From Metarhizobium sp964253915 (GTDB lineage: Bacteria; Pseudomonadota; Alphaproteobacteria; Rhizobiales; Rhizobiaceae), in assembly GCF_964253915.1 (NCBI RefSeq), contig NZ_CAXUSG020000001.1:755406-819405 (forward strand): a stretch of DNA of 64,000 nt, given 5' to 3'. This document shows positions 16,943 through 26,601 of this stretch, piece by piece. Under the pieces are notes generated by a model, which saw nothing but the letters and a program-made list of their open reading frames with translations, ran no database searches and had not been told where the DNA came from. Both the position numbers and the translations under genes were made by a program. Each line of letters opens with the position of its first letter. The first letter of the stretch is position 1.

Positions 16943-17893
16943 TCACCAGCCCGGCAGCATGTGGCCGGCCCTGAGCCGCGGGTAGCGCGGATAGGCCTTC
17001 ACCTCGCCTTCCAGATCGTCGTTGACGTTGGCGGGCGTGATGTTGTCGAGGCAGGCGGCGATATGGTTGGTGATGGCGCTCATCAGCGACGAGGAAAATC
17101 CCGGCCGTTTCATGATGCCAATCTGCACCGGCGGCAGGGCCGGGAAGCCGTCATTCTGGCTGAGCACCTTCATGCCCGGGCGCAGCGCCGATTCCGGCAG
17201 CACCGAGACCGCCATGCCGGCCAGCACGGCCGCCGCCACCACGGTGGACGACCAACTGGTGAACAGGATCTGGTGTTCGCGGCCGACACCGTCGAGCGCC
17301 GAGCAGGCGAGCTGCCGCCACAGGCAATCACGTCTTCCGACCGCCAGCGGAACCGGCGCGTCGTCGCGCAGCGGGTGGTTGGCGGAGCTGACCCAGCACA
17401 AAGGCTCGGTGCGCACCACATCCGACATGCGTTCGCGCGGATTGTGGGTGACCAGCGCAATATCCAGTTCGCCGCGCGACATCTTTTCCGCCAGGTCGAC
17501 GGATGGTTCGCAGACGATGTAAAGCTCGACATTCGGATGCGTCTTGGCAAACCGGCCGATGATCTCCGGCATGTAGCGGTCGGCGTAGTCGTCGGGCGTG
17601 CCGATCCTGAGCGTGCCTTCCAGCCGGTTGTCGTCGAAGGCGGCGATCGCCTCGTTGTTCAGGCGGATGATCCGGCGGGCATAATTGAGGAGCTTTTCGC
17701 CCTCCGTCGTCATGCGGATGCCGCGGCCGTCCTTGGCAAAGAGCTGCTTGCCGACACGCTCCTCCAGCCGGCGCATCTGCATCGACACGGCGGACTGCGT
17801 CTTGAAGACGCGATCCGCAGCCTTGGTGAAGCTGCCAGTGTCGACGATGGCGATGAAGGTCTGCAACTGATCGATATCGAGCGGCGAGGACAT
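16943..17893 (-). CDS. LysR-family transcriptional regulator (LrhA-like)
   Basis: A 316-residue protein with the LysR winged helix at residues 3-65 (LDIDQLQTFIAIVDTGSFTKAADRVFKTQSAVSMQMRRLEERVG) and a periplasmic-binding-protein-like effector domain. The HTH and the FAKTHPNVELYIVCEPS region resemble the LrhA/HexA group. The ATG at 17893 was chosen over 17905 because GGAT precedes it at a suitable distance. The gene is divergent from the DUF1127 gene, which is a possible target. Confidence 0.88.
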   Translation of the reverse strand: MSSPLDIDQLQTFIAIVDTGSFTKAADRVFKTQSAVSMQMRRLEERVGKQLFAKDGRGIRMTTEGEKLLNYARRIIRLNNEAIAAFDDNRLEGTLRIGTPDDYADRYMPEIIGRFAKTHPNVELYIVCEPSVDLAEKMSRGELDIALVTHNPRERMSDVVRTEPLCWVSSANHPLRDDAPVPLAVGRRDCLWRQLACSALDGVGREHQILFTSWSSTVVAAAVLAGMAVSVLPESALRPGMKVLSQNDGFPALPPVQIGIMKRPGFSSSLMSAITNHIAACLDNITPANVNDDLEGEVKAYPRYPRLRAGHMLPGW

Positions 17894-18094
17894 GGGATCA
17901 TCCATAAAATCGATTGATGATTGATATTAGAAACATTCGTTGGACTGATCAATACGTTTTTGACATTCTGATCCTGCAAATCACGACAGCGACAGCGAAC
18001 AGAAACCCTGACTGTTCGCGGTTTCTTACACGCCCCTCCTTCCGACCTCCGGGAGGGGCATGACTTTTTCGTGCCTGAAGAAAGGAACAGACCG

Positions 18095-18376
18095 ATGCGC
18101 ACGACAGAACGGACGACCAGAATTGCGATAGCGCGCCCGACGGCTGCCGGCCGGACGAATATCCTGTGGGCCATGCTGACTTCCGTTTATCGTGCCATCC
18201 GCAACCGCGTGGAACTCAATCGGTTGCAGGATCTCGACGATCACCAGCTCCTCGATATCGGCTTGACGCGCAGCGATGTCCGGCAGGCGGCGACCTCGAC
18301 CTTCTTCGAGGACCCGTTCCTGGAACTGCGGACCACCGCCCGCAACCGCGCCCGGCGCATGGAACGGACGCGCTGA
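18095..18376 (+). CDS. DUF1127 small protein
   Basis: A 93-residue basic protein with the DUF1127 core YRAIRNRVELNRLQDLDDHQLLDIGLTRSDVRQA at residues about 36-70. In Rhizobiaceae, small DUF1127 proteins of this type have been linked to RNA turnover and phosphate or carbon responses; this copy has both a longer N-terminus and a C-terminal tail (TTARNRARRMERTR). The ATG at 18095 follows GAAAGGAACAG. A strong intrinsic terminator follows 48 bases after the stop, so the gene is monocistronic. Confidence 0.85.
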   Translation: MRTTERTTRIAIARPTAAGRTNILWAMLTSVYRAIRNRVELNRLQDLDDHQLLDIGLTRSDVRQAATSTFFEDPFLELRTTARNRARRMERTR

Positions 18377-18424
18377 TTTTTTGAAGTTTCCCCGCAGGGT
18401 GATAGCCAATAAGCCCTGCTCTTT

Positions 18425-18464
18425 ACCCGGTGACTGGACCCAAGAGCCGTCACCGGGTTTTTTT
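18425..18464 (+). terminator. intrinsic terminator of the DUF1127 gene
   Basis: Perfect 10-bp stem ACCCGGTGAC (18425-18434) / GTCACCGGGT (18449-18458) with a 14-base loop, running into seven T residues. Confidence 0.9.
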
Positions 18465-18654
18465 ATGCTTTCGGAAAATGGAAGGTGGGCTTCGGACGCA
18501 GGCCATCTCTGTGGTCGGGATGGCGCCGGATGAGCGTTCCTGTCGCTCAAATGACCACGGATCGCTGTGGTTGGGACAGCGATCCATTGCGGTCGACGGT
18601 AGAGATAGGATGGCTTGCGAAGACAGATCGGGCTTTGCCTGACAGTGTCGGTGC

Positions 18655-19410
18655 TTAGATCGAGCCAATGTCGTTGTGCGTTTGCATCGTGCCGTTGAAG
18701 GGGTTCATAAAGGGGTTTTCGCCCTGTCCGGCAAAGGCTTGTGTGGCCAAAGAGCTCAATTCGCCTGCGGTCATGCGCGTCCTGATGTTGCGAATGACGG
18801 TGACGCCTTCGGGTTTGTGCAGTGGCATGGATTTGTTCAGGCATACCATGATCATCGCGAAGTTGTCTTTCAGCTTCGGATTGACGATGGACTTGAAATC
18901 CGCAAAGGTGACCTTGCCTCTCATGCCAAGTCGCGCATAAGTTGTGTTAACTTTATCGTATATATATTGCCTGTTGCTGTTATTCTTAAGCACTGTTGCT
19001 TTGGAGATGGCGGCGAAAAATTGAGCGATGTTGTAGGAGTCGTGGATGAATCCCTGCTTCCCGCGCTCGACAGACCATTGCAAGAACTGGCCGACCTTCT
19101 TCGCGCCGCCCATGACGGGCTTTGAGTGGTACCCGGCCACGATGCAGAGGCCGCAGCCATTGCCTGTTATGATCTGAGTCTGGTCAATTTTTGCCAGGCC
19201 CCTCTTCATCGTTTCCGCATTTTTTGCAAACAGGATCAGCGAGTCATTTTCGGTAATCACGGATGGATGAAGGGGATTGGTTTCCTTTTTACCGCCACCG
19301 GCACCATCGTTGATCAGGTTCGGTCCCATTTGAAACTTTGAGCACGTCTCGACGTCGAAGCCCTTCTTATGAAGGTCACCGACAAAAATGCCGTTTTGCA
19401 CGATTCTCAT
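18655..19410 (-). CDS. orphan hypothetical protein
   Basis: A 251-residue soluble protein with no recognised domain. It has no signal peptide or transmembrane helix. Features that can be seen: an N-terminal IVQNGIFVGDLHKKGFDVETC, a glycine-rich INDGAGGGKKETNP, a cysteine pair in GNGCGLCIVAGYHSKP and a Gly/Asn/Phe-rich tail (GQGENPFMNPFNGTMQ). The ATG at 19410 is chosen over a GTG at 19422. It has lower GC than its neighbours and its upstream region is about 27% GC, so it may have been acquired by transfer. It might be a secreted effector or a phage-derived gene, but nothing supports a specific assignment. Confidence 0.65.
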   Translation of the reverse strand: MRIVQNGIFVGDLHKKGFDVETCSKFQMGPNLINDGAGGGKKETNPLHPSVITENDSLILFAKNAETMKRGLAKIDQTQIITGNGCGLCIVAGYHSKPVMGGAKKVGQFLQWSVERGKQGFIHDSYNIAQFFAAISKATVLKNNSNRQYIYDKVNTTYARLGMRGKVTFADFKSIVNPKLKDNFAMIMVCLNKSMPLHKPEGVTVIRNIRTRMTAGELSSLATQAFAGQGENPFMNPFNGTMQTHNDIGSI

Positions 19411-19907
19411 ATGAAATCTCACTATCGCTAAATAGGATCTAATGATTTTTCTATTCAGCTATCATAAATTCTTACTAATTCAACGGAAATCAAAGTATAA
19501 AAACTCAAAACCGAAATTTTGTATAAATGCCTCAAATTTGTACAACGATTAATAGAGATATATTATGAAATATAATTCTGTATTTAGAAGATAATCGTCC
19601 GATGGGCGGAAATGTATTTCGTTGTTTTGCGAAGAATTTTGAGTATCGGCGATTGTCGAGAAGCTGATGTACCGAGCATTTACACATTTCCATGCTCTGA
19701 AGGAGGTTTGCCGCCGGCCGGAGAAAGAAGGCGCACCCGCTTGTCCTTTCGGCCGCAACAGAAATGCCATCAAGGTCGTATTGCCGGGCAATACGAGACA
19801 CCACGCATCTGCATGGTCGATCAGAGTCTGTGATGAAGAAGGCAAGCTTGCGTTCGAAGTGGCGGGTCTTCACGCGCCAATTGCGCCTGAGATCCGAAAG
19901 CTTCGCC
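19411..19907. other. AT-rich intergenic region with no supported gene
   Basis: Nearly 500 bp without a convincing gene. Bases 19441-19620 are about 27% GC by direct count, against about 63% for the window. Overlapping open frames on both strands are short and have no recognisable features. The promoter of the orphan gene probably lies here. Confidence 0.6.
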
Positions 19908-20780
19908 TCAGTCGTTCGACGGCTTTTTCGCTGCCGCATCGTCGCCGGCCGGGCGGTAGGTTTCGAAGATCGACTCCAGGCTTTTCTGGTAGCTCTTCTG
20001 CACTTCCAGCCCGCTGTCGAACATCGCGTTCAGCATATCGGAAAATTGCGATTGTTCCGGCGGCGCTTGCGGTTTGGCGGTTTCCGGCTTCGGCGCCGCC
20101 GCCGTTCCGGTAAAACCGGCCGCCATCATGTCCTGGAAGGCCTTGGCGAAGGGATTGTCGGCAAAGGGGTTGGCGGCCGGTTGCGGCTGCTCGGCTTTCG
20201 GTGCGGCAAACATCGCCTGCATGGCCTGAGTGAACGGATTGTCGAAGATGCTCGCCTGCGGCTCCGGCTTGGATTTCGGAACCATGCCGGTGGTTTCCAG
20301 CCATTGCTGCATCATGCCGGCCATCGGCGTGTTGGCGAAGGGATTGGTGCCTGGCATCTGCCCGGTCGATTGTTTCAGGATGCCGCCCATCAGCATGTCG
20401 GCCATGGCCGGCAGCATTTGCTTCAACACTTCCTGCCCGACGCCGGTCATCTGCGCCACCTGCGCGGCGATGGCGCGGGAAACGTCCTTGGAACCGAAGA
20501 TCTGCCCGAGGATGGTGTTGCCGTCGGCGATGCCCTGCGGGGTGAAGGCCTTGCTCATGTCTTCGAAATATCGGGCATAGTTGCCGGAGGCGGCCGCCTG
20601 CATCAGCGCGCTGAAATCGTAAGGATTGGTGCTGCTGCGTTTCAGCCCGGAGGAAAATGCCGGCATCAGCGCCGCCATTGCCTTGGCTGCTTGTTCCTGG
20701 GCAAGATTGAACTGCCCGGCCATCGCCTCCATGGCTGCGCCGTTCTGGGCCCGCATCATCATGTCGAAGAGAGGCAGCAT
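19908..20780 (-). CDS. DUF937-domain protein with NPF motifs
   Basis: A 290-residue protein whose N-terminal half (MLPLFDMMMRAQNG ... ILGQIFGSKDVSRAIAAQVAQMTGVGQEVLKQMLPAMADMLMGGI) is a DUF937-type helical domain. The C-terminal half is Pro/Ala/Gln-rich and contains four Asn-Pro-Phe motifs (TNPFAN, DNPFTQ, ANPFAD, DNPFAK). These spaced NPFs look like repeated short binding motifs. Function is unknown. The gene lies 124 bp after gshA on the same strand. Confidence 0.82.
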   Translation of the reverse strand: MLPLFDMMMRAQNGAAMEAMAGQFNLAQEQAAKAMAALMPAFSSGLKRSSTNPYDFSALMQAAASGNYARYFEDMSKAFTPQGIADGNTILGQIFGSKDVSRAIAAQVAQMTGVGQEVLKQMLPAMADMLMGGILKQSTGQMPGTNPFANTPMAGMMQQWLETTGMVPKSKPEPQASIFDNPFTQAMQAMFAAPKAEQPQPAANPFADNPFAKAFQDMMAAGFTGTAAAPKPETAKPQAPPEQSQFSDMLNAMFDSGLEVQKSYQKSLESIFETYRPAGDDAAAKKPSND

Positions 20781-20904
20781 CGGAGTTCCTTTCCCGGAGC
20801 GGTGCGATTTGCGCCACTATAGCTGGAAAAGGTTAGGCGCAAACCGGTTTTTGCCGTAGCGCCCGGGCCGGACACAGCTATTTCTGCATCCGGCCGTTTT
20901 CGCT

Positions 20905-22278
<1,374 letters not shown>

Positions 22279-22414
22279 GGACAAACCTTGCACACGAGGA
22301 GGCACCCGCTTCTCCGGAAGCGGGCCGGTAGGGTGGAGTGGACCGGATTGATAAACCGCGCAAGTGAAAATCTTTTATGCGTGGATCAAAAAAAACGGAA
22401 GCCGATTTGAGTGG

Positions 22415-23152
22415 CTATCGCCAGTCGCCGATCGCCGCCTGGATGACCGCCATGGCGGCAACGGCGGCGGTATCGGCACGCAGGATGCGCGGTCCGAGCG
22501 GGATCGCCGTGACGAAATCGAGCGACCGCAGGAGGGCCTGTTCGTCTTCCGAAAAACCACCTTCCGGGCCGACCAGAAGCGCCAGGTTCCGTTCCTTGAT
22601 GTTCGCAAGCAGCGGCAGCGGGTTCTGGCCGGCGTCACCCTCGTCGCAATAGATGATGCGGCGGTTGCCCGGCCAGCTTTCGAGAAGATCCTGCAGCTTC
22701 TTCGGCTGCGCGACCGTCGGAATGCCGAGGATGCCGCATTGTTCGGCGGCTTCGATGACATTGGCCTCCAGCCGTTCGATGCTGTTGATGCGGCCCTGCA
22801 CATGCTGGGTCATCACCGGCTGCAACACGCCGGCGCCCATTTCGACGGCCTTCTGCACCAGGTAATCGAGCCTGCCGACCTTCAACGGGGCAAAAAGATA
22901 ATGGAGATCGGACGGTGCCGGCTGCGGGCGAACCTGTTCCAGCGGCAGGAACTGGATGCGCTTGCGGGTCGGAAAGGTGAGTTTCGCCTTCCATTCGCCG
23001 TCGCGGCCGTTGAACAGCAGGATCTCGCTGCCTTCTTCCGCGCGCAGCACGTTGGCGAGATAATGGACGTGTTCCTTGCCGGCTTCGATGGCAACGTCCC
23101 TTTGCAGGGCCGCTTCTATGTAGAGCCGCTGCATTCGAAAATTGGCGCGCAT
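22415..23152 (-). CDS. rsmE: 16S rRNA (uracil1498-N3)-methyltransferase
   Basis: A 245-residue SPOUT methyltransferase that methylates U1498 of 16S rRNA. The N-terminal PUA-like part has VHYLANVLRAEEGSEI and the C-terminal knot has ALLVGPEGGFSEDEQALL and IPLGPRILRADTAAVAAM, the SAM-binding trefoil-knot motifs. The ATG at 23152 follows GGAAATAGC. The neighbour upstream is the phosphate transporter; gshA lies 136 bp downstream. Confidence 0.95.
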   Translation of the reverse strand: MRANFRMQRLYIEAALQRDVAIEAGKEHVHYLANVLRAEEGSEILLFNGRDGEWKAKLTFPTRKRIQFLPLEQVRPQPAPSDLHYLFAPLKVGRLDYLVQKAVEMGAGVLQPVMTQHVQGRINSIERLEANVIEAAEQCGILGIPTVAQPKKLQDLLESWPGNRRIIYCDEGDAGQNPLPLLANIKERNLALLVGPEGGFSEDEQALLRSLDFVTAIPLGPRILRADTAAVAAMAVIQAAIGDWR

Positions 23153-23212
23153 GCTATTTCCAGACCTTGAAGACATTTCGGGAAGCGGACCGTGACGCCA
23201 GCATCGGCGGTC

Positions 23213-24718
23213 CTAGATGAACAGCGCGAACATAATCCAATAGAGGACCGCTGCAAGCGCTGCGGAAATGGGAACGGTAATCACCCAGGCGGCGCCGATG
23301 GTCATCAGGTGCGAGCGGCGCACCAGGTAACGCCGTCGGGTTTCGTCCGGATTGCGGTCCTCCGGTTCGGCGATGTCGAAATTGCCGGATTTTTGGCGCA
23401 TGTATTCGATGCGCCGGCGGGAGTGGCGCGTGTACCATTCGCGGAAGAAGCCGACGCCGAACACCGCGCCGACGGCAATATGCGTCGAGCTGACGGGCAG
23501 GCCGAGCCAGGAGGCGACGATCACGGTAACGGCGGCCGACAGCGCGACGCAATAGGCGCGCATCGGGTTGAGCTTGGTGATCTGCTCGCCGACGATGCGG
23601 ATCAGCCTCGGTCCGAACAGCAGGAGACCGACCGAAATGCCGAGGGCGCCGATGGCCATCACCCAGAAAGGCACGGTCACCATCTCGGCCACATCGCGCG
23701 ATTCCATCACCACATGCACGATGGCCGACAGCGGCCCGATGGCATTGGAGACGTCGTTGGCGCCATGTGCGAAGGACAAGAGCGCGGCGGAGAAGATCAG
23801 CGGCAGCCGGAACAGCTTGCGCAGCGAATCGTTGCGGTTTTCCAGGCCGATCGATTGCCGGGCGATGAGCGGCCGCGCCGCCAGCCAGGAGGCAAATCCG
23901 GCCGCAAGCCCCAGAGGTGCTGCCCAGGCAATCGGGATATGATTGATGTTGGCCGTCTGCAGTATGATGTAGGTGGCAAAGGACCCGACCATGATGGCGA
24001 CAAGGATCGGCACCCAGCGATTGGCGGCTGCGATCTTGTTTTCGCGATAGATGATCGTTTCCTTGAGAATATACAGGAAAAAGATGGCGATCAGGGCGCC
24101 CAGCACTGGCGACACGATCCAGCTGACGACGATCATGCCGATCGTCTCCCAGTTCACGAGATCGAAGCCGGTCGCCGCTATGCCTGCCCCCAACACCGCT
24201 CCGACCATCGAATGCGTCGTGGAGACCGGCGCATTGAGCCAGGTGGCGAGGTTGATCCACAAGGCGGCGGCGGTCAGCGCCGCCATCATCAGCCAGGCCA
24301 GCGTGTTGGCATCGGGGATCACTTCGCGCGCCACGATACCGGAGGCGATGGTCTGCGTCACGGCGCCACCGGCAATCGTCGCGCCGAGGATTTCGAAGAC
24401 CGCTGCCATCATCAGCGCGCCGGCCATGCTGATGGCGCGTGCGCCAACGGCCGCGCCGACGTTGTTGGTGACGTCGTTGGCGCCGATGTTCAGCGCCATG
24501 TAGGCCGCAAGCGCAGACGCGGCGATGATCAGCACCGCATCCGGCTGGTCGAACACGTAGACACCGGCAAAAAGCATGACCATGCCGAGGAACAGCACGG
24601 CAAGCCCCGGCGCAACCAGGCTGCGCAGGACGAACTTGGACGCGTCTTCGACAAAGGTCAGCTTGTCGAGATCCTTGTCGAGCGTCTTCTTCGTCAGTTG
24701 TTTCGGCTTGTTCGCCAT
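23213..24718 (-). CDS. inorganic phosphate transporter, PiT family
   Basis: A 501-residue membrane protein with two PiT signatures, LNIGANDVTNNVGAAVG in the N-terminal half and LSFAHGANDVSNAIGPL in the C-terminal half, plus two PVSTTH/VSSTH motifs (NAPVSTTHSMVG and LPVSSTHIAVG). PiT proteins import metal-phosphate by proton symport. About 10-12 hydrophobic segments are seen, with a long cytoplasmic region between the repeats. No PhoU-like or DUF47 (pit accessory) gene is next to it. Confidence 0.95.
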   Translation of the reverse strand: MANKPKQLTKKTLDKDLDKLTFVEDASKFVLRSLVAPGLAVLFLGMVMLFAGVYVFDQPDAVLIIAASALAAYMALNIGANDVTNNVGAAVGARAISMAGALMMAAVFEILGATIAGGAVTQTIASGIVAREVIPDANTLAWLMMAALTAAALWINLATWLNAPVSTTHSMVGAVLGAGIAATGFDLVNWETIGMIVVSWIVSPVLGALIAIFFLYILKETIIYRENKIAAANRWVPILVAIMVGSFATYIILQTANINHIPIAWAAPLGLAAGFASWLAARPLIARQSIGLENRNDSLRKLFRLPLIFSAALLSFAHGANDVSNAIGPLSAIVHVVMESRDVAEMVTVPFWVMAIGALGISVGLLLFGPRLIRIVGEQITKLNPMRAYCVALSAAVTVIVASWLGLPVSSTHIAVGAVFGVGFFREWYTRHSRRRIEYMRQKSGNFDIAEPEDRNPDETRRRYLVRRSHLMTIGAAWVITVPISAALAAVLYWIMFALFI

Positions 24719-24922
24719 GCGTCTCCAGAACCTGCTACGGCATCGTGATCAGGGACGGCCGAAGCATCCCGTGAACGAACGCATGTCGCGCGGCGGGACG
24801 GCACAACGATTTCGCGATGGCGGCCTGCCTGAAAACAAGGATCCGAAGCGTGACAAGCGAATGTGAAAGATCGCGGCACGCTTTAAAGGTCTTGCCGTTT
24901 TTGTGCAACGGGGTGCGCCCGC

Positions 24923-25402
24923 TTAACCCTTGCGTTGCCGCAATTCGGTTTCGAAGCCGAGCATCAGCAGCTTCAGCATCGGCTCATGGACGCGGTTGGC
25001 GGCTTCCTCGCATGAGACCCACTCGGCGCGGCGTTCGCCCTTTTCCTTGAATTTCTTCGCCATCTCGGTCACTTCCAAGGCGTATACCTGCACCTTGCAA
25101 TCGACGGTGAAGCCGTCCTTCATGCCTTTGCGGTAGAGGAAGCAGCCGATGCTGGTCTTGTCCACATTGCCGCGAACGCCCGCTTCTTCATAAGCTTCCT
25201 GGGCAGCAACCTCATGTGGGCCCTTGTCGGCCATCGGCCAGCCCTTGGGGATGACCCAGCGGCCGGTGTCGCGGCTGGTCTGCAGCAGGATTTCCACCCG
25301 GTCGTCGCTCGTCATCCGATAGCAGAGCGCCGCATATTGCTGCCTCGGCGGACGCCGAAACATCAATTGGACATCGGAAGCAAGACGCGACAGGATTGGC
25401 AA
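24923..25402 (-). CDS. NUDIX hydrolase
   Basis: A 159-residue protein with a NUDIX box GPHEVAAQEAYEEAGV (canonical REUXEE is QEAYEE here). The preceding GRWVIPKGWPM is characteristic of the diadenosine/diphosphoinositol polyphosphate hydrolase (DIPP) group. Such proteins hydrolyse dinucleoside or inositol polyphosphates. The start is a TTG at 25402 since an in-frame TGA lies six codons before it; an internal ATG at 25363 is the alternative. The N-terminus retains SRLASDVQLMFRRPPRQQYA, consistent with the longer form. Confidence 0.85.
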   Translation of the reverse strand: MPILSRLASDVQLMFRRPPRQQYAALCYRMTSDDRVEILLQTSRDTGRWVIPKGWPMADKGPHEVAAQEAYEEAGVRGNVDKTSIGCFLYRKGMKDGFTVDCKVQVYALEVTEMAKKFKEKGERRAEWVSCEEAANRVHEPMLKLLMLGFETELRQRKG

Positions 25403-25612
25403 TTCGGGGACAACCTTTCAGCTACGGTTATTTAAGCAACATATATAGGAATAATCTTTTAAAGTTGCCCCAGTCTTATGGAAAAAAAGCGTATCCAAAG
25501 GAAAACGCGTGATGGGTGCTCTATGGCAAACTTCTCTGTTTCAGTTTGAATTTGTCGGCATTCCTTGTTCAGATTGCGACATGCGTGCCGTTCTCCCAAA
25601 AAAGGCAGATGC

Positions 25613-26512
25613 ATGCGACTTCCGCCGCTGAATGCGTTGCGCGCCTTTGAGGCAGTTGCCCGTTGCGGCAGCATCCTCAAGGCGGCGGAGGAGCTGGGTG
25701 TTGTTCGCGGCGCGGTGCGCCAGCAGATTGCTGCGCTGGAAAGCCATTTGGGCGTGCCGCTCTTTTCCCGCGGGGGCCGTCGTCTGGTCCTGACGGAAGA
25801 GGGGGAGCAGCTGGCAGTCGCGGCGGGAACCGCCTTCGGCATTCTCCAGCGCGCCGCCGCCGACATCGTCGCGCCAAAGGGGCGGCGCGAAATTCGCCTC
25901 GGTGTTCCTGCCGCCTTCGCTGTCTGGTGGCTGATGCCGCGCCTGCCCTCGCTGGAAGCGGATCTCGATGGCATCGATATCAGGGTTCTGCCGTTGGCGG
26001 TGGTGGAGCCATTATCGCGCCATGCCGATCTCGACGCCGTCATCATGGGCGGCGAATATCAGCCGGCGCCCGATATCGCTGCCCTTCGTTTCATGGAGGA
26101 CGAGTTCGGCCCAGTCGCTGCGCCAAACCTGTGCGCGCAGCTGCGCCTGCAGGAGGACCCATCGCGGCTGGGTGATGCCGTGGCATTGCTTGCGCGCACC
26201 GCGCCGACGCTGTGGGACGACTGGTTTGTCGAAGGTGGCACGGCGCCGGTGACATTCCCGCGGCGTTCCGTTTTCGAGGACCTGCTGCTCGCCATCGCCG
26301 CCGCCCGCGCCGGCGCCGGCGTCACCATCGCGCCGCGCGCTTCCATCGAGGCCGATCTGCGTCATGGCCTGCTTCAGGCACCTTACGGCTTCATCGCCCG
26401 GCCGGGCGGTTACCGGCTGTGTTTCCGTACTGCGGACGCCGACAATCCCGCCATCGTCGGGCTCGGTGCCTGGCTGGCCGGGCAGGGGGCGGCGACAGGG
26501 CAGAAAATCTGA
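25613..26512 (+). CDS. LysR-family transcriptional regulator (GcvA-like)
   Basis: A 299-residue regulator with a classic LysR helix-turn-helix, MRLPPLNALRAFEAVARCGSILKAAEELGVVRGAVRQQIAALE, and a substrate-binding domain with the GcvA-type EDEFGPVAAPNLC. The ATG at 25613 begins at the domain. It is directly upstream and on the same strand as the SAHH-like gene, 89 bp apart, so it could autoregulate and control that gene. Confidence 0.9.
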   Translation: MRLPPLNALRAFEAVARCGSILKAAEELGVVRGAVRQQIAALESHLGVPLFSRGGRRLVLTEEGEQLAVAAGTAFGILQRAAADIVAPKGRREIRLGVPAAFAVWWLMPRLPSLEADLDGIDIRVLPLAVVEPLSRHADLDAVIMGGEYQPAPDIAALRFMEDEFGPVAAPNLCAQLRLQEDPSRLGDAVALLARTAPTLWDDWFVEGGTAPVTFPRRSVFEDLLLAIAAARAGAGVTIAPRASIEADLRHGLLQAPYGFIARPGGYRLCFRTADADNPAIVGLGAWLAGQGAATGQKI

Positions 26513-26601
26513 CCATAAGGGCAGGATTATCTCCATTGGATCGCGGTCGCGGCCATAGTATCGCCCTTGGATCATACGCCGGGATCATCAGGGAGAACGC
26601 C

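Noticed and set aside
18865..18990. Low GC inside the orphan gene as possible insertion-sequence remnant
   Set aside because: No terminal inverted repeats, target duplication or transposase fragment was found.
19532..19939. A possible 135-residue gene on the minus strand in the AT-rich spacer
   Set aside because: No ribosome-binding site, no recognisable motif, and overlapped by open frames in other frames; it also runs into the DUF937 3' end.
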